This document shows, one piece after another, positions 22,918 to 34,180 of a DNA stretch of 64,000 nucleotides. Each line of letters starts with the position of its first letter. The first letter of the stretch is position 1. Source of the DNA: Paragonimus westermani (Eukaryota > Platyhelminthes > Trematoda > Plagiorchiida > Troglotrematidae); the NCBI GenBank assembly GCA_008508345.1, contig QNGE01000761.1:50133-114132 (forward strand). The letters are read 5' to 3'. A model generated the notes under the pieces. That model had not been told where the DNA came from. It searched no databases and saw only the letters and a program-made list of their open reading frames with translations. The translations under genes and the position numbers were made by a program.

Positions 22918-23463
22918 ATGGTGTCCCCAAACTCGGCTGAACCACTGTTTTCAATCTTTCTCGCTAAACTAGTACAGAAGAACAACTGTTTCGGCACTCA
23001 TACCAAAGTGGAACTGGTGCACCAGCCAAATCCTGTTCTCCGGCTTACTGAAATTGAGCGGCTTCTCGGTACTTTCGAAAATAAGGTTGGTCAAACCACA
23101 CAGGTTTACCATGCAGTGGGCAGCAGAATTGTGCGCTGTTGCCCTCAAAATGAGTGTTTTAGTCCAACCAGCTTCAAAAACAAGACGTCAATAAGTCCAT
23201 TTTCTTACAGAATTGGCGGATGCATACCTGAGTTGTACATTTATGCAAAAAGCCACAGGTTTCCGGTAGCGACAGAACCATTTTACCCATCTATCGTATA
23301 CCCATTGACGCTGTTTTACTTATTGGGGCCTATTCCAGGCGTTATTCATACCATGACATGGTCTGTATTCCGTATGTTATTTAGTGCGCAGTCATCGATA
23401 AGACGGAGATGTCTACTTTCTCCGGCTATGGCAGGTAATATAACCCTTGAGAGAAGCAAGTAA
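22918..23463 (+). CDS. Unrecognised 181-codon open frame
   Basis: This is the longest uninterrupted ATG-to-stop frame in the window that is not a known element. The predicted protein has no signal peptide, no repeat and no motif I can name. It is moderately hydrophobic in its last third (PLTFLYLLGPIPG-like segment near 23300). It sits just beyond the integrase end of the minus-strand Gypsy ruin, where that element's 3' LTR would be, so it may be a chance frame. I would not count it as a gene without transcript evidence. Confidence 0.2.
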   Translation: MVSPNSAEPLFSIFLAKLVQKNNCFGTHTKVELVHQPNPVLRLTEIERLLGTFENKVGQTTQVYHAVGSRIVRCCPQNECFSPTSFKNKTSISPFSYRIGGCIPELYIYAKSHRFPVATEPFYPSIVYPLTLFYLLGPIPGVIHTMTWSVFRMLFSAQSSIRRRCLLSPAMAGNITLERSK

Positions 23464-24129
23464 GAATGGAGCACACAGGAACAGGAGTACTAGCTCGGTA
23501 GGTGTGGACAGTCTTCAAATAAGATCTATTCACAGTCCAATCCGAAGGGGAAATACTGATGTACAGCCGCTGTATTTATAGATACGTGGGGACTTTGGGT
23601 CCAAGTTGCTTGATGAACCACCCAGATGGCAGTGATAATGTTGAAAAGTAAACAGACTGATGTGCGTTCAAATTGCGAAATGTGATCGTTATTATTTTCT
23701 GGACACTTAAGGTAAGTTTGGGGAAAAAATCACTTTTCTCAACGTCCCCGTGTTGCGTATTATTGGTGCCGCCTGGACAAGTTGTGCTTTTAAGGTGGGC
23801 TGGTGTTTGTGATCCGCCAATCGTCATGGCTACAATGCTGTCGGCAGGTCACCTACCTCAGTAGCTAAGCCTTCCAGGCTTACTGCAGCATTGTCTGTCA
23901 CTTGATCCGGAAGATACTGAACAGTAGGTCCAGTGGAAATTGATTTTTGTCTTCCGCAGTTCGTAAAATAGCATGCGCAGATTTGATGCTGGTGGTGCAC
24001 TCAGATTTTACCTTCGATGGCGAAAGTATGGTGGACAGTGCTGTGCCACTTACTAACTGTAGCTGATATCCAAAGAAGTTGATCTGCTTGATCCTCCCTT
24101 GCACAGACCGAACCATCAACAGCAAATCC

Positions 24130-24690
24130 AGGCCGGGCAAACCGCTTGGATTTTCACACTCGGTTCAAGCCACTCATTGTTGTCCTCAGCGTTCAACTCG
24201 TGAAGGTTTCTTTCGGTGAAAGTTCATCTTGGACAGTCGGGGTTGATAGAGCATGACAAGCTAACAAGAAGTTCTGCAGCACTTTTTCGGTTGATCCATT
24301 CCAACGACACTGCAAAGATTTCCTCTTGAATATTTTTGGAATGCCCTTACCTAACCATCGGTTCGCGGGCAATAACATGTCAAATGCAGACGTTCAATGA
24401 TCTTTTGGCTGCGGATCTTCTTGAATTCGATCGCTATAAACTGCAACCCGCTGTCGGAAACAAGCGTCTGCGGGAGATAATATTAGTCGAAACTGTGTTG
24501 TTGAGGGCATTCAAGGATTTGGTTGAAGTGGCAACGAGTGTCAGTAAGAAAGTTTCTGACCACTGTGAGTACTTATCTACAGAAATTAGATACTTCATGC
24601 TCCCAGGGCGTCTAGCAAATTTCTTGTATGACCGTGACCGCGGTCACTCAGGTTGCTTCCACAGATGAGGTTCGATCTTTTACGGGCTTT
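24130..24690 (-). pseudogene. Gypsy integrase core and C-terminus (broken)
   Basis: YLISVDKYSQWSETF carries the first catalytic Asp in the standard VDAYSKWPE context. GLQFIAIEFKKI is the DNGxQFxxxEF segment with the second Asp lost. CPRTDG is where HPQSNGxAER should be. NFLLACHA and QDELSPKETF match the FLLxYRxTPxxxTGxSPAELxxGR block. Frames change between these pieces. Confidence 0.7.
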
Positions 24691-25389
24691 TGGCGGTTTG
24701 ATGGCAGTGCTCGAATTGCCTGACCAAGTCCTTCATCTAGTTGTCTATTTCAGACCACTAGACAGCTTCTGGAAATCGCTATCTTGCGTCCGGCACCTCA
24801 GTCCTCCGAAAGAAACTATCACAAACAGTTTGGTGGGGGAGGCAAAGATAAATATTTGGCCGTCAAACATCAAACTGGGGTCGAAAACTAAGAACGGATT
24901 GCATTATAGGTAAAACTGATGTTCACCCGTTTGGAGAGTGGGGGGTCATCGACTTTGTAACCGGAGTTGACTGATATAACACATGATCGGCTTTCGCAAT
25001 ACGTTTCATGACACCTGCTGTCGTTGGAATCGCAACGGTAACATTAGGACTGTTTAACGTATACCGTTCTCGAGGGATACGACAGCAACACCAGTGTGTC
25101 CATCAGTTAGATGTTAATTTCCGATGAGCCAAGAATGACCATCAGCTCGACTGGAATCCACAGTTCTACGGCAGCTAATGTCGAAATCGTCGCTCAGATG
25201 GGTCGGAGTCGGCCATCCGAGTATGCTGAACTGTATTCTTTTAAGTCGAAGAAGGATAGAAGTGGCTTTTGGCTCGCTGGAAAAATGTGGCCATCGTAAG
25301 TAGCCTTGTGAATTTTCTCCGTGGAAACAACGAGTGTTGAAGTTCTCTTGTTAAGTTAGCCACGTTTTCTTAGCATCTGTGAAAATCAG

Positions 25390-25640
25390 TTCGGCTTACC
25401 CGACCGACTTCAGTAATCTGCCTGGAAACACGCGGGAATTTATAGCGCCAACGCCAAAGCTGGGAGCAGCTGCCTCCACTGCGATTGGAAGACTTGAGTC
25501 AAAACCGACCAACAAGAGATTAGAGCCCAGCAAGCAGCTGAGACTCACGATAGCTTGCACACAGTCAGAAGAGTGATTGTAGCCAAAAGTAGTCCTATAA
25601 AGTAAAATTATTACTGTCCAGGTCGCACTCTTTTCGCCAA
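25390..25640 (-). pseudogene. Gypsy RNase H start (broken)
   Basis: SLPIAVEAAAPSFGVGAINS corresponds to the first RNase H motif (LPLVxEADASxFGVGAVxS). The Asp of the ADAS box is changed to Ala, a lost metal ligand. The rest of RNase H below 25390 is not recognisable. Confidence 0.7.
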
Positions 25641-25849
25641 CCACGCGCTTACGTTTGTAACACGGAATTCCAGTTCACAGTGTAGTGGGGTTTCCATGTA
25701 AACATCATGTACACTTCTGCCTCAATCTGTGCGTTTCGCTGACGTGGATTTTCGTCTGCTATTTCTCGCCCATTGGTCCGATTTCCTTTTGTATTGACTC
25801 ATTTGGTAGCAACAAAGGCAGAAAGGAGCCGCATTTGCTGATGATGCCT

Positions 25850-26660
25850 AGAAAAGGTCTAAGCCATGATATATCATCCGAAGGTGTCGTTTGTTGGATA
25901 AGACGAATGTCCTCAGCGCTTGTATGACGACCACTAGCATCAAGGACGAAACCAAGATACTTGTTGGATGACGTGAGAAGTTCTCATTTGTCAGCTCGAA
26001 GTCCGTAAGTGTATTCTTGGACTCGTTAAAGATCCGTTCACAAAGGTCGTCAGACATAAACTGAGGAGTAAGGACAGGGAGAGTAAACAGCAGTGCCAGG
26101 CAGACTCGATAAAATGACATTCATGATCGGCTAGGAGATTGTTAAGACGGTCTTGACACCATGGCAGTCCGATGTTCTGGATAAGCCCGTGATGTGTGTT
26201 GGTTGTCAGGAGCTCGTACGACCGTGCAGTGGCTTCTACGTGAATAGATTTGTCGGCCAGGTCCACTTTGGCATGGCGAATGCCACCAGTGAGAATTGTG
26301 AAGAATCCTTCGGAAAGCGGTTGTGGGTAGCAATGCGGTTCCATTGGGGTGTTAAACCTAGTTAAGAAATCAGAACAGATGTAAACTGATCCTTGCGACA
26401 ACGATGGAAGCTTCTCATGGTGAGTAGATGGTGGGTTTTAGTACCTCAGCGCCTTGAGGTGCTCGAGTGTCTCGTCGACGGCTGGCAGAGCAGCCTAAGA
26501 TACAGTAAGTTTGGGATAGAAGAGAGCTTTGAGTTGTAGAGCAGCCTGGACATGGTTATAGCAAATGAGGCCGACCTTGAGCACCAAGTTAAAACGTTGG
26601 AAGACTTGATTTGCGTACATAAAGGTTGCGAATTAGACCATGCGCAACTGTTGATATTCC
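25850..26660 (-). pseudogene. Gypsy reverse transcriptase (broken)
   Basis: RT begins around 26640 with LVLKVGLICYNHVQA and AALPAVDETLEHLKAL, equal to the pre-RT block PKRPVPYA..VxEEL.RL. The palm follows: GSVYICSDFLTRFN, PHCYPQPLSEGFFTILTGG and AKVDLADKSIHVE (usually AKLDLxDAYxQI). The expected YxDD catalytic box near 26060-26100 is destroyed by a frameshift, after which DDLCERIFNES matches the block that normally follows it. Confidence 0.75.
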
Positions 26661-26789
26661 TGATAGACAGTTGTGCTATCATAAATTGTTCAAACCAGTC
26701 GTGGTCATAAAGAGTGATATTTGTATCTGATGGAGAGCAGATTCCATCGATGGTAGGGATCCCGAGGCAAAAATGATGATAAAACCGCA

Positions 26790-27160
26790 CCACCATTAGC
26801 AGTGGTGGCAACATAGGGTGTCAGCTGAAACGTCGAGCAATCAGTTGATTTCCAGAACCTGTTGGACACGATCGTGTCGTCAGAAGTAGTATTAAACTGG
26901 ACAGGAGCTAGGTGCCCGTTTTTCAGCAAAGACACAAACTTCCTGCGCAAGACGACATGCACTTTGAAGTAGGTGAGAAAGCTCTTAGATTTCGTTACCG
27001 GTTTGGCCGCGCACGATACCGCTTGTTGAGTACAAGTTGGCTCCCACTTGTACTTGAATGCCATTAGTCGTTTTTGTTGACCACCTTTTTTCACCGGTGG
27101 TAACAGTGTTGTTTGCAGAAATAGTAAGGCGTAGCTTATCAAGCACAACAGTTTAAGCAA
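26790..27160 (-). pseudogene. Gypsy protease region (broken)
   Basis: The minus frame reads RKFVSLLKNGHLAPVQFNTT then SDDTIVSN and TPYVATTANGG. This matches the retropepsin of Gypsy elements, where the flap-side block is LxLDTxSDxTLIS. The catalytic Asp of the DT(A/G)S box is replaced by Asn here (NTTS), so no proteolytic activity is expected. The upstream part of this frame should be the end of gag, but no clean zinc knuckle is visible. Confidence 0.65.
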
Positions 27161-27400
27161 GGAGACAGCAACTATTTGCGCTGGACAGATTGCGCCGGAC
27201 GATCAGTGGGTAGGTTTTGTTGTTGCTACATTTTACAGGTGGTCGTGCTGACGAGGATGGAGGGATTCTCAGGATTTGGACCAGGGCACAGTCATTCTTG
27301 AAAATGAGCTGCCGGCGACCTTCCGTTGTACGCTCTTGGAGGGCTAGTCTTGTTGGATCCGCTTCGGCAACCGTGTGCAAAGATCAGCATCGTTAGGAAT

Positions 27401-29439
27401 TAGGGGTCGCAGACAAATCTAGAAAATTGAACTGATTTTACTTGAGTCAGAGTTACATGCAACACTCGCATTCACGGTTCAGGATACCACAGTAGTTGAC
27501 TAGATCATATGAATTTCGTTTGTTCAGTCAAAGGTGATGGCACCGTGGTGTGACTGGTGACAAAGACTCTGCGACATGTTGTCCGTCTCGTTTAAGCTGT
27601 GATCACTTGGCTTCTGTGGTAATACGAAAGTGATATACGGATCCTGCTCGGCAGGATCAAGTACGCAGATGTGGAAGCGAATCTTCCAAAAATCTTCTTG
27701 GTTGGTAAATTCGGTAAAAATATATCTTCATAAGCTCCGACTCAGGGAGTGAATACTACGTTCGCATGTGGGTCATGACCAAAACTTCAGAAATCGCTGG
27801 CCAGTCTGCTCACGGGTTGCGCACCACCAGGTTTTCCTGCCTAGTTCGGATGGTAAATGTAAAGATTTACAAGGTGCAACATCTGCAGTTCTTGTAGAAT
27901 GTGCGTTGGAAGTTTGCCGCGAGTTATGACCACAAAACAGACTGTTTATGCCAACTTACCTAATAAAGGTGAAGTCCTCTAGAAGAAGGTTAAACAAAAC
28001 AGTGCGACGGTAGATTTCTCCTAATTACTACGAGACCACGGTAATACTGAGTAACTTTACAAGGTAGAGTCAACAATCTCTACAAGCTGAGTCACCAGGC
28101 CGTTCCCATGGAATCAATGATAAGGTTTTGTCGAGCGCGCTGAGTGAGATAGGGAATATAAATTACATCATCCATGTTAACTTCGCCCCTTCAGTACAGG
28201 TTCCAGTACCAAACGACGACCAAAATGAGGTATGCTCCAACTTAGACAGGACATGCACCGCATAATCATAATCCAACAAAAACTGTGGCCGTTCACTTAT
28301 TAACCTGAGAAATATGGAAAGATCATCGGAGCCAGATTCAGAACCAGTGCTGAGAATAATGGAGGACGAAAACGAACGGTTTGGGCCTCCAGGGTGAGCT
28401 CCACTAGAGATCACACTAAGTTGTAAATCGTTCTCCATTACCCGAATCATACCCGCCTAGTGGGCGTCGGACGCTGAAAACCATCGTTCCGACTACATAA
28501 ATCTCTCCTCCAAAAGTTACGAATGCTATTTATTCCCCTTAGTTACATCGGAACTCATCTTTTCAAACCCAGCGCATGCAAAAGTATCACTTCATTTGCG
28601 CTACATTCAAGAATCATGTATAAAGGTCATGAATTTCTTAGTAGGATGTTGACATGGTGAGCACTCCACCTAACGGTCGGAAGTTGCGTTGTTCATTCAA
28701 CTACTTCATTCGCGCCTGGATTATACGGAGGCACTGCTTGGACCAACTATTCCAAGCAGTCGATTCGACTTAGTAGTTTTCTTTCATTTTCGACTGCATA
28801 GTTTCATATTCGGCGGATCGGGACATTTAACAAAACTGTCTGTTGAGAGTAAAAACCATTAGCAAAATAGCGGTCTCATCTCAACCAATGGAGGCAACAG
28901 ACACAAGCATGAAGTGTTGCATCATCAGGGGGGTTTTCCACCACAAATCGTCCGAAGGATATGCCGTGACCTATCATACAGGTTGTGCCACACACCTCTG
29001 CAATGGCTGTAATGAGGCAGTCTGTAACTCCGCTGAACGTACCTACAAAACACTTCGTAAGTACCAAAACCTTGATCTAAATTACTAACCCATCCTCTGA
29101 GTTCCTTATCTTTAGCGGTAAAGTGGGATCCAATTTGAGGATCCCATCTGTTCAGACATCATCGTCTCTCAAGGAAGCACATCAAAGCTACTGAAACCGA
29201 ATCTGTACTCATAAAATGTGCTAGTTCACTATGAACAACTCTTAAGTGAAGGCAAGTCCAAAGCCAACCCAAATTCCCCACATCGGTCTTTCTTTACACT
29301 GATTAGAACAAAGGGATTTAACCTAAAGTTAGAGAAGGAAGCCATCAGCTTTTATTCGGACGGCCTGCAATACAGCCAAAACTTGTGTTACCTACGGCGG
29401 CGTTTCAACGATGGCGGCGGAGGCCGGCTCGCACTGCTA
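27401..29439. other. Unassigned sequence, possibly gag of the Gypsy ruin
   Basis: Minus-strand pieces near 27640-27760 (FTNQEDFW, DPAEQDPYITF) look gag-like, and a 95-codon Ser-rich minus frame lies at 28163-28450, but none has a diagnostic motif. An 81-codon + frame at 28843-29088, Cys-rich and ending near a GTAAGT, is unrecognised. Confidence 0.3.
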
Positions 29440-29560
29440 GTTTAGCAGTAATGACGTGCTCAGCGTGCTGTTTCTGTCGCTGCTTGGAATCTAGCCGAAG
29501 CTCTGATTTTCCGCAACTAATTGTCATCTAAAACCTCTTAATTATTCCCAAACTATCACC
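29440..29560 (+). repeat. SINE family 2, decayed copy
   Basis: TGTTTCTGTCGCTGCTTGGA then ATCTAGCC and AAG.TCTGATTTT match the copy at 57135-57290 across the B-box and the following body. The A-box side is degraded. Confidence 0.55.
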
Positions 29561-30054
29561 TGATTGCTGCCAGAAGGTGTGATACGCCGACACATCTTAC
29601 CCCTTCCTTTCTAATGAGTTTGTACTATATCGTTCGCACATAATATGGCCAGCTGGACTAGTTCACTAGTCTGTACAGTATGCAGTATAGCAAACCTGTG
29701 AGTAATATGGCCGTCTCCTCTTATGTTTCGGAAATAGGACTGACAGTCAATTCAAACACAAATCCACTAACTTCAACGGCCATTCAAACGGAAGGAATTA
29801 AGTAGATATGAGTAACAATGAGAACAGCAACCCCATTAAATGCAGCTTAACTCAAGTTCACTCAAACCGTGACATGGCTTCCAATGACCAAACATGAGAT
29901 CACTGCAGCAGGATTAATAATGAATCACCGAGATAATTCACGTCAGTATTCGGGAATGCTTATGGACTGGATGCAACCTGGTTCAACCAATGCTGAGATC
30001 TCCTGAGCTGAACCCCATAACTGTCGATGCAGCCAAAGTTACATGGCTTCCACG
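29561..30054. other. Unassigned sequence
   Basis: Nothing recognised before the gap-flanking repeat. Confidence 0.3.
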
Positions 30055-30137
30055 TGGAGTCTAACTCTAATAGTGTGGTGGATTATCAGGTCGGAGGTGC
30101 GAGTTTTCGAACGCTCGGCCGAATACCTCAACGCGGG
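30055..30137 (+). repeat. Possible tRNA-like repeat running into the gap
   Basis: TAGTGTGGTGG then, about 40 bases on, CGAGTTTTCGAACGCTCGG gives weak A-box and B-box likeness, cut off by the unknown bases. A collapsed repeat could explain the gap. Confidence 0.25.
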
Positions 30138-30806
30138 GNNNNNNNNNNNNNNNNNNNNNNNNNNNNNNNNNNNNNNNNNNNNNNNNNNNNNNNNNNNNNN
30201 NNNNNNNNNNNNNNNNNNNNNNNNNNNNNNNNNNNNNNNNNNNNNNNNNNNNNNNNNNNNNNNNNNNNNNNNNNNNNNNNNNNNNNNNNNNNNNNNNNNN
30301 NNNNNNNNNNNNNNNNNNNNNNNNNNNNNNNNNNNNNNNNNNNNNNNNNNNNNNNNNNNNNNNNNNNNNNNNNNNNNNNNNNNNNNNNNNNNNNNNNNNN
30401 NNNNNNNNNNNNNNNNNNNNNNNNNNNNNNNNNNNNNNNNNNNNNNNNNNNNNNNNNNNNNNNNNNNNNNNNNNNNNNNNNNNNNNNNNNNNNNNNNNNN
30501 NNNNNNNNNNNNNNNNNNNNNNNNNNNNNNNNNNNNNNNNNNNNNNNNNNNNNNNNNNNNNNNNNNNNNNNNNNNNNNNNNNNNNNNNNNNNNNNNNNNN
30601 NNNNNNNNNNNNNNNNNNNNNNNNNNNNNNNNNNNNNNNNNNNNNNNNNNNNNNNNNNNNNNNNNNNNNNNNNNNNNNNNNNNNNNNNNNNNNNNNNNNN
30701 NNNNNNNNNNNNNNNNNNNNNNNNNNNNNNNNNNNNNNNNNNNNNNNNNNNNNNNNNNNNNNNNNNNNNNNNNNNNNNNNNNNNNNNNNNNNNNNNNNNN
30801 NNNNNN
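30138..30806. other. Assembly gap of 669 unknown bases
   Basis: An uninterrupted run of N. Open frames crossing it are artefacts. It could hide the 3' end of the neighbouring Penelope element or an upstream exon of the cyclase gene. Confidence 1.
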
Positions 30807-30890
30807 AGTGACTAGTGTGAGTCAGATAAACAATCAATATAGGTTAAGGACGACATGTTTGTTATCAGTTACGTGATCACTGATTGTGGG

Positions 30891-31424
30891 TCAGGGGAGG
30901 TTAAGTGTCCGCACGAACTTCTTCTGAGCGCAGAGGTCAGGGTTGCGCAATCGGATGCTGATGGCTTCGGTAACCGTCAACATTCGAAATCTCACCACTT
31001 TTGATCGATTCCTTGACACTCGGTAGACAATCCGAAAAACATCTTTCTTACTGACAGAATGATTGGAGTGGGTCAAGTGGGCAACAATCGCGCTTGAAAC
31101 CGCTTTACTCACACCACTGTTCAACCACGCAGCATGGTGTTCACGCACTCTGTCCGACAAACGCCTTGTAGTACGACCAATATATGATGCTCGACACGAG
31201 CAAACAAATGAGTACACACAATAATTGGTTGTAAAACATGAAAGTTTTTCTTTGAGTTGTGACATGATAACGGGTGTTGAACGGAAACTGATACACAATT
31301 GAGCGGCAAGGTAGGTTGTTTCGACTGACTTTCTTAGCTTTCTGGAGATAACCTTGGCCATAGGATCTCCCTTAAGAGGAAGACTAATAAACGCAAGTTT
31401 CTTATTCACAGTTTCAACTCTACC
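30891..31424 (-). pseudogene. Penelope GIY-YIG endonuclease domain (frameshifted from RT)
   Basis: In the frame entered after a frameshift near 31425 the protein reads GGRVETVNKKLAF, then NYCVYSFVCSCRASYIGRTT, the GIY-YIG core, then RRLSDRVREHHAAW and finally LCAQKKFVRTLNLP before a stop at 30891. The domain nicks target DNA for priming. The ancestral protein was RT and endonuclease in one frame. The copy at 9340-9850 shares this C-terminus. Confidence 0.85.
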
Positions 31425-32290
31425 GCCTGCATCGCCTTCTGAATGAAACGTATTGGGTAGCTATTCTGCATGAAAACTTCTTGTAGAAAGTCTAGCTCAG
31501 CTTGTAAAGTGTCAGAGATGCAGATCTTTAACGCTCTACCTGTCAGGCATCTTATGAGGTTATGCTTTTGATATAGCGGAACAAAACTGTCGAACTGAAT
31601 GTACTGGCCACTCCAAGTCTGTTTTCTGTACACAGTTCGTCGGATTGAACCATCTTCCCTTCTTACTATACCAACATCCAAAAAATTTATTTCACCATTG
31701 TTCTCTGACTCCTTGGTTAATTTAACACTGCTATGAGCGGAGTTGAAAGCTGCCGTAACTCTGTCCATGTTAGCATTCTCGTTGATGACGCAAAAAATAT
31801 CATCAACATAGCGTTTGTAAAATGCAAACTGGTCGATGACCGCATCCGGTTGGTCAGTCTCTAGTTTACTCATGAAAACATCGGCTAACAGGGGACCTAG
31901 AGGCGAGCCCATTGCCACTCCATCTCTCTGTCGGTAGATCGCACTGTTGAACAAAAACTGAACGTTACTTGTACAGAGCACCAGCAGTTCCCTTAGTTCA
32001 TCTTTTGGGATGCCCACGTGTTTGTTGTTACGCTTGATGTAATCGCATAATTAGTCAGTTGTCTCTTTTAGGGGCACGTTCGTAAATAGCGAGGCAACAT
32101 CGAGTGAGAACATTCTTCGGTTGTTTAGGTTCAGGTCATGGATTGCGTCAATGAAGTGAGACGTATCCCAGAAGCTGTGTTTTGCCAGCTTCAACCTGAT
32201 GGGTTCGAACAGACCGGGAAACCATTTAGCCAAAAGCAACTTTGTATATTGCTGTACGTGGCACTGTCTAGGACTATCTCTACTCAACAA
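31425..32290 (-). pseudogene. Penelope reverse transcriptase (one in-frame stop)
   Basis: The domain opens with AKWFPGLFEPIRLKLAKHSF and motif A FSLDVASLFTNVPL, where the Asp is the first catalytic residue. A UAA at 32051-32053 follows, and the same frame continues with QRDGVAMGSPLGPLLADVFM (fingers and motif B) and YKRYVDDIFCVI, the catalytic box YVDD at 31799-31810. It then reads INFLDVGIVRREDGSI. This is the RT type related to telomerase that Penelope elements use. All catalytic Asp residues are present; only the stop and the later frameshift break it. Confidence 0.9.
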
Positions 32291-33950
32291 ACAGCGAGGT
32301 CGTAAAAACTTTTGGTACGACGTAGCAATGACAGCTGCAGACTGCGTAAACTAGTATGATAAAGCTAATCAAAAGACACGCTGCCTGCTTACCAACTGAA
32401 CGAGTAGAGTCTATAGTGGTACAACCAGCTGCCAAAGTGAGGTGCGCCACGATTACCGTCAGTAGACAATCGATAATTCTGCCTCCTGGCACTGCACTAT
32501 GCACCACTGGACACCACGTTAATTTTGAGAGATCACATGGAAATCCCCGATCCGAATACCCAACAAATTGGTGCAACGTGAATCCCATGAGTCACGGACA
32601 GTAACAGCTAATGCTAATTGTAATGAACTTTCTGCTGGAAAGCTACGTGTCAGGAAACGCACCATTACACACCATGGAACTTTGGACTCACTAGAATAGA
32701 ATGCTTATTCAAATACTGAAAACAACGTCAAAGCCATTTTCGCCTTCTCTCGTCCTGAACCAAATACTTGGCTAAAATTCACGGTTGGAGCATTAGTGCA
32801 CAAGACGGCACTGAACAGTAGTGTAGCTGATTAAATTTGACCACTCAGTCCCATTACAGCACAACGGCACACTGAGACACACGGATGCGTTCAACGGCAG
32901 AGCAGTAATGTGTCATATAATATTCACCTGGAATCATCTTTCCAGAAACAACGTCTATAGTGTAGACTGAACCAAATCACCATACTCTAGGGACAATACA
33001 TTTGTATCACATGATATAAGTCAGACTGCCATGCCGGTTGTTGAAAGCCCAAGTCAGTGAACTGAAAACCGTGACGAATAAGACGGCTTATAAGTAAGAC
33101 ATTCCTTAACAAGTGACAACCCATTCACTATCAATCGAGCTACGCTTGTCTGATGCCAATTATAATACTGACCATAAAAAGTATCTTGTATTTACTCGTG
33201 ACTCTGGAAGAATACGGGCCACGCTCACTTCCGCAGCCGAAATCTGATTTGTTATTCCAGGGATATGACAGTTCACCTTTCCCATTACAATGCATATGGC
33301 ACGAGCAAATCAGAGCACAGAGAAAACTTTCCAGTGCACGTGGGGACGGTTCGAGGTGATAGATTAATTATGGCACTGGACCTCTTAGTCCGTTGACTTA
33401 ATCAGCTCCACTAGGTGATTGTGTTCTTCGTGAGTGGGTCGACAACCGATTTAATTCGGTGACGTCAACTTAGGGAAGCCGTGAGGTTAACCGTGAAACA
33501 AGTAAGTTTGGCTTTCGCCAAAGCATACGTTATTCACGTCGCTGCATAATTTATCGTCTCACAGATGAAAGTCAAACTGATTCTGCCACAACTGAGAGAA
33601 CTTTGTGATAACTCGGGACTAACGGAAGTACAGATGAGAACAAATGAATACCGGACGTTTTCTGATGACGAACAAACAAACAGGGGTTCGTCGTTCATCT
33701 CGGGAGTGAACGGCAATGCGAAGCGACGATTCCTCAGAATAACTTCGAAAAAAGAAAGCCAGCACCACAGCAAACTCCCCGTGCACTGATATTTTGTTCG
33801 TAGCCCAGCTGATATTACAGCGAAATTAGTGCTATCGGTATATAACGAACAACAACAGACAAGAGAGTGAACAGGCAGTGTTTCGGGTCCTAACTGTTTT
33901 ACCAACCACGTCGATTGTCATAAGACACACCTAGTCGTGTCAAGAATCTC
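32291..33950. other. Unassigned sequence
   Basis: A 102-codon minus frame (32280-32588) and a 123-codon minus frame (33534-33905) carry no recognised domain. On the + strand near 32450-32500 VSRQSIILPPGTALC faintly recalls the loop after a retroviral-type protease, which is too little to call. Confidence 0.3.
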
Positions 33951-33980
33951 CTTGATAAATAGCGTGAGAAATTTATCAAG
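33951..33980. repeat. Perfect 10-bp stem with 10-base loop
   Basis: CTTGATAAAT (33951-33960) and its exact complement ATTTATCAAG (33971-33980). No flanking element is recognisable. Confidence 0.8.
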
Positions 33981-34074
33981 TTAGAAGAGACCCGGATATA
34001 AATACCTAGACCGACTAGATTCGAACCTGTGAGAGAAACAGCATGCCCATAAGTGGCAAGTATGCTGCCAGCTG

Positions 34075-34180
34075 AACTTCCGTTTTGGCTTCATGGCTCA
34101 GCTGACGCACAACTTGCAGCCTTTGGACACATTATTTATGCTGCCTGTTTGAATCTAGCAGAAGTAAAGGCTTTTGACAA
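34075..34180 (+). repeat. SINE family 2, decayed copy
   Basis: ATGGCTCAGCTGACGCA gives an A-box and CTGTTTGAATCTAGCAGAAG a B-box with the family's ATCTAGC follow-on, at tRNA-like spacing. Confidence 0.5.

Larger units (their letters stand above)
23900..27400 (-). mobile_element. Gypsy LTR retrotransposon, long decayed pol
   Basis: Reading downward on the minus strand gives protease, RT, RNase H and integrase in Ty3/Gypsy order over about 3.5 kb: FNTTSDDT (26874-26894), GSVYICSDF and AKVDLAD (26190-26390), PIAVEAAAPSFGVGAI (25430-25490), YLISVDKYSQWSE (about 24556-24595), GLQFIAIEFKK (about 24417-24450) and QDELSPKETF (about 24205-24235). Gag-like sequence may extend to about 28450. Many stops and frameshifts and several lost catalytic residues show that it is dead. 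LTRs were not recognised. The residues resemble Gypsy lineages described from flukes, which is inference. Confidence 0.8.
30807..32290 (-). mobile_element. Penelope-like element, nearly intact RT-endonuclease gene
   Basis: On the minus strand one gene of about 1.4 kb holds RT from motif A onward and the GIY-YIG endonuclease, interrupted by one in-frame stop (32051-32053) and one frameshift (about 31425). The 5' side ends abruptly near 32290 with no pre-motif A sequence, so the copy is 5'-truncated. The 3' UTR is cut by the assembly gap. With only two lesions over about 460 codons it is the best-preserved element protein in the window. Confidence 0.9.

Noticed and set aside
30027..30876. Open frames of 250-277 codons around 30.0-30.9 kb
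   Set aside because: They consist mostly of unknown residues because they cross the N run.
32450..32500. VSRQSIILPPGTALC as a retroelement protease-linker block
   Set aside because: Single short resemblance with no catalytic motif nearby.
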